Source: Ascaphus truei (taxonomy: Eukaryota > Chordata > Amphibia > Anura > Ascaphidae). Taken from it: 64,000 bases of DNA. Position 1 is the first letter of the stretch. Every line of letters starts with the position of its first letter. The DNA is taken from NCBI GenBank assembly GCA_036426205.1, contig CM071570.1, positions 145,059,095 to 145,123,094 on the forward strand, given 5' to 3'. This document shows positions 55,340-64,000 of this stretch, in pieces. A model generated the notes under the pieces. That model saw only the letters and a list, made by a program, of their open reading frames with translations, was not told the origin of the DNA and did no database searches. A program made the position numbers and the translations under genes.

Positions 55340-55410
55340 TGTATATATATATATATATCTATATATATATATATATAATATATTATATATATATATATAC
55401 TATATATTAA
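55340..55410. repeat. (TA)n microsatellite
   Basis: About 70 bases of TA-rich repeat at the 3' end of the PLE; PLE copies often border simple repeats. Confidence 0.9.
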
Positions 55411-57110
55411 ACTTACAGTGGTTCATCACAAAAATAGTGATTAAACCTTTGTTGAGACCAAACATGAGATTCTGCTGCTGTTATACAGAAAATAGCGCAA
55501 AAGATCTCATAGTGAAATATGTAATTGAAAGTGAATATTCAGTCAGCAGGTAATGTATGCACGTACATCAAATATGAAATATATCAGCAGGACATGTTAA
55601 GGACATGTTACCACACTGGAATATTCAGTTGGTCCACACACCGATCGGATGGTCCCACAGTCTTTTGCCTGGAAGGAAATCCTCCTCTCCATGGGCTGCT
55701 GGTTCCTAGAGGTTAGTTTGTAGCCATCTGCGACCGTCCACCCTTCTGATGTCTGGATCGCTAGTACAGTGACCCCTCCACACTGACGGCAAATGCCGAT
55801 CACACACACCAAACTCCGGTGGCCACCAGTGACGTCACAGGTTGTGTCACTTGTTCATACGACTCGCCAAGACTATCAAAAGTACCATAGGGCTGCAAAC
55901 TTGTGGGGCTATAACAGTGCTTCCAGTAAGCCAATAATTGTACAGAGAATGTACTAATATAACATTCCTATGCATTTCATAGTATATCAACTACTTCTTC
56001 CCTGAAGTGGGGCTATAACTGTGCTTCCAGTAAGTCAATAATTGTACAGCAAAAGTACTAGTACATTCCTATGCGTTTCATAGTTTATAAACTACTTCTT
56101 CCTTGAAGAGTGTGCATGCACAGTAATTTAATGGAATGTATATGCATTCCTCTCAGTTGGCATATACCACACATGCAAAGTTATTTCTATTATTGTATAA
56201 AGCAATATACATTTTCATAAATCTTACACCGATGTAGAGTACAAAACATGTTTCTCTAATTTACATTAATAAATGTCATCACCTATGAAGACTCACTGTG
56301 TCTATTATCTTAAGTTACCTATCATTGAAAGAGTGTTAAGGAATAAGGGGTGGGTTACATTACACAGAACATTACAAAATGCGCATTACTGTAGCTATAG
56401 CCTCGGAATATTGTGCATTGAATTTAAGTTAAAGACACACTAGCACCACCTATCGTTACTGCAAAGTACTACGGCAGCCACACAAACCCATTTGGCAGCT
56501 GCGTCTCATCCGCAGTCACGGGCCCCAATATACAATGAAGTGCCGGTGAATTGCACTTGGCTTCTCATGGTCATGGGAGCAATAAGTCTTCCTACATCTG
56601 TAAAGTACAACAAACATACAAAGAAAGCATAGAAAGATGAAATCAATTTAAAAATATATAACCGCTTTATATAGGTAATAAACAAGTTAAAAACGTACAT
56701 CCATAAAAACATTGTTGCACAACATCGTGTTGAGATGTCTCTCCCACACCTAGGACTAGATGGTTGGGCTGGAGTCCCAAAGCTGTGGTAATGAGATGGT
56801 GAAAAACCTAAGCTGCGGGACCCAACCAGTGTCCTGGCTAACATTACAGGGCTGCTACAAGGCTAATTGCAACGTCCTCGTGGGCACGGGAAAGCGTCCA
56901 GCGTCTACGGCATCTGATGTGGGCAAAATAATGACCGCAATACCTCTTCGTGTTTTTTGTCACATACGCTTCATCAGGGGCTGGGTCTATGGATCTAGGG
57001 GCTGTCGTATATATATACATTCATTAAGGCCACTCCTATTGGTTTGGATCCAATTGGGACAATTAACCTTCCAAATCCAATATAAAAAATAGACACATAA
57101 AATACAATAC
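55411..57110. repeat. PLE-like non-coding repeat region
   Basis: No coding frame. Contains a 104-bp tandem duplication (55903-56107) and, on the minus strand near 56945-56990, CCCCTGATGAAGCG - degenerate hairpin - CACGAAGAGG, a decayed hammerhead-like core. A (TA)n-like ATATATATAC sits at 57009. Boundaries are unclear. Confidence 0.45.
55903..56107 (+). repeat. 104-bp tandem duplication
   Basis: GTGGGGCTATAAC(A/T)GTGCTTCC starts at 55903 and again at 56007. The two copies run to CTACTTCTTCC(C/T)TGAAG with small differences and a few indels. Confidence 0.85.
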
Positions 57111-59020
57111 AATTCACAACAAAACTAATTTACCATAGTTACCTGGGGTCCCTATGTTGTAGAAAGGCTTGCCCCTGTTAGTGGGAACTACAGTATACAG
57201 AAGTAGTATTATATTCTGTTTACTGCAACTAAAAGCAATTTTCTTATATACTACTGCTACCTCAAATATTTAGAAGCTACAGGAAGCGTCATCTCTTATT
57301 GTCATTTTAATATTATATAACTACGAATTCCTGTACTGTAAATTATAGTTTGAACTAATACTATTATCTGTTTTTGAATTACACTAATATTATTAGTGTC
57401 GCTAACCAAAACAAAAGTATATACTGTACTGTATATCCTTGGCATTAACTGAATTTATATCAGAGGCCTTTTTGATTGCCTCCAAAAAAAAATGTTTTCA
57501 CTATCTTTATTAAACTTCTTGTAATTGAGCAAGATTTCACCGCGTACCACTCATACACAGACTCCACAAGACGGTGAAATTTAAATCTGTTAAATCTGAC
57601 TAATTTAGTCTAAAAAAATAATGGCAAATTAATACGATAACTTGGTGTAACATTATAGATGCAGTAATTACTGCTGAGATTAACCATCTATTAAACCATG
57701 GTTAACAATCCAATTTAGAATCCATCCAAATACTGTAACTTATGACCAATGAATTTCTGATTTAAAACCAAAGGGCTGGTTGCCAATACAATTTTGATCA
57801 CATACTCTGTGTTCCAGCTGACCTTTTGTTTCTCCTGTGACCTAAGACTTGATTTATTTATCACAGATTCTGTGAATAATTATAACGTCTTATCTACAGA
57901 CAGAGTGTACCCCCCACACCCACTTTTAAGTATTTTTTATTTAGTTACAATTATATATTTCATATGTGTAACTTATTTTAAACTATTCTGAATTAAAGTT
58001 ATTTAAGTTAGTTTTATTACTAATGCATTTCTCTCAAACTTGTGGTGTCCTCAGAGCCTGCAGCATTATGGATCTTCCTGTTTTCTCTTCCCCCTTTACA
58101 GTGTTAATTGTTAATTGCCTATGAAAAGCTGCATGTTTTAAATCCAAGCCCCTTGTGTTTGTATTTATTTTTAGTTTTAGTGGGGTGGCTATAGTTGTTG
58201 TGCTATGGATGAGTGTGCAGTCATGGGGGTTCTATTGCCATTCTCCAAAAAAAAAAAGAAGACGTTTTAGTTGAAAAAATGTATAGCTGTACTTGCTTTT
58301 CATTGTAGTGTGTTAAACTAAAAAAGGGTTGATGGTGAAAATGTTAGAATACATTATCTTACAATAAAGGAAGGTCTGACAGCCTCTCCTTTTACTAGTA
58401 AAGCCATTACTGCCTGCAGGAACCCTACTTATATAAATAAGCAACACAGAGTGAACTATTTTTACAGGTGGTATGTCCCGCTGCCTGCCCATCCATAAAT
58501 CAAGGGAACTAGTTAATGACAGGGTAAATCTAGAATAAAAAAAGACAGAAAAGAAGTGTAATGCACAACCCCCTGTGATTTAAGGTCACAAATCTATATA
58601 AATGAACAATCTGTCATCCTCAGCTTGCTGCCTTTATTTCTCAAGACACCACTAGTTTCAGTGTTGTTTGAAAAGTACAGCATCATCTGTCAATTTGGAA
58701 ATGATTGTCTTACTAAATCACAGAATATCGAAACACTCACGATTACTGAAGTGATATGCCACGGGTGCACGGCATGTCTGGAACTCCCTGGGTACATCGA
58801 GTTGAAGATGAGGTCTTCTGCACTCAGATAGATGTTTAATAAAAGTTTTTTTTATTATTAAGGTCTTCTATTTGTTAAAGTATTTTATTTATGGGTGTTT
58901 GGGTTCCCCACAATGGTCTACAGTATCTCAAGATAATATACAAGACATGCACTGCTCCATGTATATAAGGGAATGCAGCACGCTCGTGGACTGTGAAGTA
59001 GTTGATGATTAATATTTTAG
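57111..59020. other. AT-rich region, nothing identified
   Basis: No recognisable frames, terminal repeats or hairpins beyond short A/T runs. Looks like ordinary intergenic sequence. Confidence 0.6.
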
Positions 59021-59023
59021 TGA

Positions 59024-59848
59024 TGTAGCCATGCACAATAATGGACTGCAGACATCTTCCCTGTTGGCAGTAAACCCTGGTAAGTACAGGAATGCCAGCA
59101 GTAGTTATGGAGGTTTTCCCTCACACCCTGGTGAGGTGCCCTATGTATGGATGGGAGTGGCTGCATGCTCTGAGTCCCTGGTTAGTGACATCAGAGATGT
59201 GCCTGCCCCCTGAGGTATATAAGGCACAACACTGTCAAGTTAGTTGTTGTTGCTAAAGTGTTTGGCTCCTGTGAAAGGGATTGCAGGATAGCTTTGTGCC
59301 CACTAGTGCTGTAACCAGTGGCACTGGTTTCCAGATCAAGCCTGTCAAGGCCACACTGTGTCCAGGGACCTGGCACAGGGGTGATCTCCCTACGGGGAGA
59401 GGGGATCCCACTCCAATTGGGAGGGCAGTACCTGGCAATGGGACAGCACGGAGAAATGTGCGGCTAGAGCTGACAGCTGCATGGGGCAGTCTGCTACATC
59501 GAGTAGGTCAATAAAGATGCCCTGTTCAAAGATACCCCCACTGTGTGAGTGTGAGATTACTCTGCAGTGGCAGTCACCACCGAGAAGGAGTTCCTCACCA
59601 GGACCATCTCCCTGCGAAAGCACAGATCCTGATGAGGTGGAGGCGCTGCACATGATATAGGTAGGACTCGCACCCACTACCTCAGCTACCTGTTCCTGAT
59701 GACATCCCCTAATACCATCGTGCGAGAGACTCAGGAGTCCTGTTACTTGCAGGTGCACCACCATACACGATCACGTAATGGGGACCGGTTAGACCACACG
59801 GGCCAATGTGAGATTGGGTGGGTCAGACAGGAGGGAATACCCGTTACA
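59024..59848 (+). mobile_element. Solo LTR (TGTAGCC...TTACA family), TSD GTGA
   Basis: Starts TGTAGCCATG, ends ACCCGTTACA, with GTGA at 59020-59023 and 59849-59852. TATATAAG at 59216-59223 and AATAAA at 59510-59515. It is the closest relative of 214-982. The presence of perfect duplications at both indicates separate insertions. Confidence 0.87.
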
Positions 59849-59852
59849 GTGA

Positions 59853-61431
59853 AAAGAAAGAACAAGCGCAAATAATATCACAAATAAATCAAAGGTAACA
59901 CAGATGATATACTATCCTTAATGAGTGCAGCTCCTGACGTAGAATTCAAACCAAATTCAATCAGCAAGCGAAGGAGAAACAGTTGCGCAAATCACATCAG
60001 GATATGAAAAAGAAAGTGAAAACACAAAATAGTGCAATATTGTCTATTCCAACAAAATAGCTTCAATGCTGGAAGTTCTATAAAATTTGCACTCACGTGT
60101 ATTACGTGAAATAAAAGCGTTGTGGTTGTTCAAAGTTACCAACTTATGTCTCCAGACGGGTACTCAAGATCCATATAGAGGGGGGAAAATCCATATACAA
60201 AAAAGGGAAAGCAAAATAGTATAGTACTGTTTTTAATGTTAAAAACACAAAGTATTCCACTTACATAAGTGCCTTTGTTTGTGAGCATTCAGACCATCCT
60301 GGGTCATAGGGTCAGACAAGGTATTCACAGCAACAGCATCCGCTCCACGGCCGTCACAGCAGGCACTGGGCTGATTAAAGTTGTCCACCACTCATCTGGA
60401 GTTCAGGAGCCAGTGATAACTCTGAGGGGGCGGGGCACTTCCTGTCTGCTCTCAACCCTAATGAGGATATGCATATCCTGATTAAATGGAAGAAGAAAAA
60501 AGGTGCAATCCTGTATAGCAATGAAAAACAGGAACATTTATTAATTAAGCAAGGAAGGCTAGGTGACTGAACAGATTAAAACAAACACAATGATGCCAAT
60601 AGACACAATAAACACAATATATGACAATACAAAAACAAGAGTACTCTTGAAAATAAAAAAGAAGGGAAATGTGACCAAAAAATGTCCAATAGCGCAAATG
60701 TAGGAGGCAGTGAGATGTGGGAGGAATTGTCACTCGATAGGTAGCAAATGACTGGAGCAACAAATGGGGAGAAGTAATTGACCCGTCAGATGATAGATTG
60801 TGGATACAAATGTGAAAAAATCAGGCTGATATTGACCTCTATAGATGGAGTTGGGGGTAAGCAAATAGCATAGGCAAGGGATTAAGGAATGGTCTCACCA
60901 TAGGATGTAACCGCAATGACCACAGGGGTCTCCGCGTCCCTCCGTCAGCACACCAACTGAATCACGCTGGAGATGAACATGTGATGCTGATCCGGGTAAC
61001 ACTGGAGACGCTGTTCCACTTCCACTTCCTGGATTACCCCCTCTCACAAGACAGCATTTGATAAAGTTGCAATTGTTGCGACGAAACGCGTCAGGGACGT
61101 ACCTCGCGACATCGCGTCAACACGTTGCGTGCACTCTTTACGGCCGGAGAGTGCAGGATGAAATATCGAGGCCTGCTCTGATACCACATTATATGGAGGA
61201 CTTTGAGTGATCTTGAACGCTGTCGGGTGCCCTGTTCCAGTTGGTGTTGGACTGCATACCTGTCATCAGATGTTGCCTGCCTCGGTGGTGATTATATATC
61301 ACAAATTGCCTTAATATCACTTATATATTGTGAGTGTTTTTAATCCCCCCACCATTCCCTCCCCATATTAAATGTTACAGTGTTACACTATGGGGTGTGC
61401 GCTCTCTGTTTTTTTTGTTCATACTAATGTA

Positions 61432-61440
<9 letters not shown>
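59853..61440 (+). repeat. PLE-like non-coding repeat with hammerhead-like core
   Basis: A-rich leader, two 'CACAA(C)GCG'-type segments and CpG-rich parts, then TTGATAAA, a clear hairpin GTTGCAA-TTG-TTGCGAC (61066-61082), GAAAC (61083-61087), CGCGTCAGGGACGTA. It finishes with TGTGCGCTCTCTGTTTTTTT and (TA)n. The stem II analogue is fully paired (one G-U), but core positions C3 and G8 are changed, so cleavage activity is unlikely. No ORF. Confidence 0.5.
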
Positions 61441-61496
<56 letters not shown>

Positions 61497-61579
61497 CATT
61501 CTTTCTGCACTTTAATGTAGTGTTTCTTTTTCTCCCCAATTTTTTTTATTAAATCAATGGTGCATTTTAAATCTTGGTA

Positions 61580-61615
<36 letters not shown>
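61435..61615. repeat. (TA)n microsatellites
   Basis: Two TA tracts, about 61437-61497 and 61584-61612, separated by T-rich sequence. Confidence 0.9.
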
Positions 61616-61980
61616 TTTCTGTGATATGGATAACTCTTTCGAGTATTTTGCTTATTCCTTTTTGTGTTCCTACATGGCTTCCCTATTGTTATGCACTTAT
61701 CACTCCCCTCATGTCCTTTTTTATGGGTGATTTATCTTCTACTTAGGTGTATTGTGGGTGTCTGGTTGTCTGATATTGTTACCCATTGTCTTGCATGTTT
61801 TTGCCCTTGGCCTCACTTTGTGTGTCCCTATATGCTTTTCCCTTTTACATATGCTGGTTCCTAGTCATATACTGAGGGGCAGCAGGGGCAGAGACATACA
61901 CTGTATGGATTTATTGTATTTAGTAGTATTGAGGTATGACAGTGGCAGTATCCACATGGGACTGCAGCTCATTATTTATG
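61616..61980. other. No feature seen
   Basis: T-rich sequence with short chance frames, nothing recognisable. Confidence 0.5.
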
Positions 61981-62560
61981 ATTGATGTCCAGTGTAAGCC
62001 GACGCTCCTGGCGCACCCTGTGCACAGGTGACCAGTGCCCACGCTGACATGGCGACATCGGGACACACGGGGTTGCGCTGTGCACACGGGCGCTGGAATG
62101 CAGTGCGGTTACGCATGCGCAGTCACGGTTGTGTGCTCGACAGCCCTGCAACACCCCTGCTCTTGAGGCGCATACGCAGCACTGAGGAGTTGCATCTCAA
62201 TGCGTGCCCCAGTCACCGGCTGATACGTCATCGCGAGCGGTGACGCTCATTGGTCTAAACAACAACCATGTGATTTCCTCCAAGAATGCGGTGCGTGTCA
62301 CGGACACTCCACACTTGTGTTTTCACGGGCTTTGCCGGTTCCCACACGGGTGAGTTGCATTAATTATTTCATTAGTATGGGTATATATGGTGTGTCACTG
62401 TCACTCATTCATTGCACATCCTTGAGGAAGGTCACGTTCCGTTGACCGAAACGTTGGATGCAGTGCCTTGTACTATTTATGTGAATATAGTTTTTTGTAG
62501 CAACCTTGCTGTGTGCTGTCTCTGTTTCCCGGACCAACGTCTGGTATATATATAGTGGGT
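61981..62560 (+). repeat. CpG-rich repeat with TATA box and hammerhead-like hairpin
   Basis: CpG-rich block with a possible TATA segment GGTATATATGG near 62380, then CTTGAGGAA, hairpin GGTCA/TGACC (62430-62434 with 62443-62447), GAAAC (62448-62452) and GTTGGATGCAGTGCC. Same order as the other hammerhead-like repeats, with a shorter stem and a diverged core. No ORF. Confidence 0.45.
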
Positions 62561-62671
62561 TTAATGGCTTTGCATCTCATCCCAGCCTCTGTCTAAAAGC
62601 TGTGTTTAAACAGCATGCATTGGCTTGAGGATGGGCTGTGTAATACGACTTGAGACAAGGTGGCACTGAGT

Positions 62672-62782
62672 GCTCATTTGCATGTCATTTCCCAGATCCC
62701 TTGCTGCAGTGGAAGCGCTGTATATGCTGGGTGACATGGGGAAGACAGGGTTGCAGACCTGTCTAAGACATGCAAATGAACA
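62672..62782. mobile_element. Short inverted-repeat element (about 110 bp)
   Basis: GCTCATTTGCATGTC and GACATGCAAATGAAC are inverted around a GC-richer core (CCCTTGCTGCAGTGGAAGCG). ATTTGCAT is also an octamer-type site, which appears at both ends. Target duplication not resolved. Confidence 0.55.
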
Positions 62783-62799
62783 TACAGTAATATTTACAG

Positions 62800-62881
62800 T
62801 TGCTATATATATATATATATACATATACATACAGTTGCTATATATATATATATATATATACATATATATACATATATATGT
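62800..62881. repeat. (TA)n/(TATACA)n microsatellite
   Basis: Two copies of CAGTTGCTATATATATA, each followed by ATAC-rich repeats. Confidence 0.9.
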
Positions 62882-63440
62882 GTAGCACATGCCCCCCCCC
62901 CATCTTGGGGATCTTGTCATGGCTATTGCTTGGTGTAGTGCTGATTACCTGGGAGGTACAAGAGAGCTGAGGTTCCCGCGATGTAGTGGGGGAAGATAGG
63001 CAGACTTTTGGGGATTCCTCTGGTTCTTTCCTTCTTGGTGACAGCGCCTCAAGACATAGGGGCTTCAGAAAGGCTGAAGGCGGTCCCCGCTATGGCAGTC
63101 CTTACTCCTAAAACCTCCCTCCACACAGACTGCTGCGGAGCCAGAAGTATAAATGAGGATAGTCTTTATTACAGCAGCTACTGCTGGTGTTGTTACAGCG
63201 TATGCTCCAGTTGATAAGGTAATCCATGGCTTCTGGATGGTACTGAAGAGCAAAGAAGGATTGTCCATGCAGGAGGATATGGGCGTGCACTGCCGGGTCA
63301 CTTAAAAATATTTTATTGAAGTCGACAAACCATACAGCAACTGCGGGTATCTTGAGGAGAAACTCTGATGCGTTTCGTGCTGAAGGGCCATGGTTTAACG
63401 CTGTGCCAATCAATGGGTAGAGGGAGGATGGGGGAGGTAG
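62882..63440. other. Unassigned sequence
   Basis: Contains a C9-10 run and a TTTATTACAGCAGC segment resembling LTR R regions, but no termini could be set. No protein recognised. Confidence 0.4.
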
Positions 63441-64000
63441 TTGCCCTGGCTCTATAGCTCTATAGCTATGGCTCTATACCAATTAATGGGCAATCTACCA
63501 ATAAAAAAGCAAGCACCAAATAAAATACATTACATTTCATTCAAAAAAATGCCAATAAACCAATTGATAGGCACAGTGGCACACCATGCCCATATGCTTT
63601 GCTTGCTTGGCATGCTTTGCCACTATGGCAGTCAATGGGCAACATAAGAAAAAGGCAGAAAAAAGACATAGCAATTAAATTAAAACAAACACCAAAAATA
63701 CATACATAGCAATTAAATAAAAACAAGCATTTGCCAAAAGATGCATTGCTTGTCACTGTGTTTATCTATAGCCCGAAAGGGGCATAGATAAACACATTGG
63801 CAGTCAATGAACAACTTTTAAAAAAAATACGCAAAGAAAAAAATATAATCCATGTTTTTCTTACCATTGATGTCTAAACCCTCCGATTCTGAGTCCAGCA
63901 GCAACAACAGGAACCTCTTGACACTCAATGCAATACTCCTCAATAGCCAGTAAGTTCTTCTTTCTTTTCTTTATTTGTAATGCAATCCAATGGGGCAGAT
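63441..64000 (-). mobile_element. Harbinger-like arm with exon-like segment (runs off the window)
   Basis: Minus-strand open segment ending 'LLDSESEGLDIN' at a GTAAG donor (63861-63865) parallels 'MLQSESEGEDIK' at 43205 in the truncated element. Flanking hairpin AGTGTGTTTATCTA/TAGATAAACACATT-type (63757-63800) and A-rich spacers are also similar. Only part of the element is in the window. Confidence 0.55.

Noticed and set aside
62606..62920. Open frames of Tyr-Ile repeats around the TA microsatellite
   Set aside because: Also a translation of TA repeats.
1..64000. CRISPR arrays, bacterial operons, ribosome-binding sites
   Set aside because: All features are eukaryotic transposons; the regularly spaced repeats are coding minisatellites in LINE ORF1.
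1..64000. Host protein-coding gene, tRNA or rRNA
   Set aside because: No multi-exon conserved protein, cloverleaf with A/B boxes or rRNA-like block was recognised; splice-like signals found belong to the Harbinger-like elements.

Overview
The window looks like vertebrate, most likely amphibian, intergenic DNA. Basis: nested Tx1-clade and L1-like LINEs, L2/CR1-type LINEs, Penelope-like elements (PLEs) with GIY-YIG endonuclease, several Ty3/Gypsy lineages, Tc1/mariner and Harbinger-like DNA transposons, (TA)n microsatellites and a short assembly N-run. I found no convincing host gene, tRNA, rRNA, CRISPR array or prokaryotic signal. The organism call is inference. Almost every recognisable protein is a transposon relic.

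Layout. 1-3.2 kb: a solo LTR and a decayed L1-like LINE. 3.2-18.7 kb: one minus-strand Gypsy element opened by later insertions: an L2-like LINE in integrase, a 6.5-kb LTR-like unit carrying a Tx1-clade LINE in pol, a TA-target MITE in protease, and a repeat inside the 3' LTR. 18.7-20.0 kb: a second Gypsy fragment in the opposite orientation. 20.0-27.4 kb: a Harbinger-like end, two solo LTRs, an L2 tail and a decayed PLE. 27.48-32.64 kb: a near-palindromic Harbinger-like element with TTA target duplication and mirrored exon-like modules. 32.6-42.4 kb: mostly AT-rich old sequence with a MITE, a Tc1/mariner pseudogene, PLE reverse transcriptase and an LTR. 42.4-43.9 kb: a second, truncated Harbinger-like element. 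43.9-53.1 kb: a second Tx1-in-LTR unit, with a 360-bp hairpin-array MITE in its 5' region. 53.8-55.3 kb: a PLE with a long open frame and GIY-YIG domain. 55.4-64 kb: PLE-like non-coding repeats with hammerhead-like cores, a solo LTR, microsatellites and another Harbinger-like arm.

The most interesting structures are: (a) the same Tx1-clade LINE at the same place in two LTR-like units, each with its own perfect 5-bp target duplication; (b) a hairpin-array MITE with its empty site preserved 37 kb away; (c) the palindromic Harbinger-like element, with identical 63-bp exon-like cassettes facing outward on both arms; (d) recurrent hammerhead-ribozyme-like cores in PLE-type repeats.
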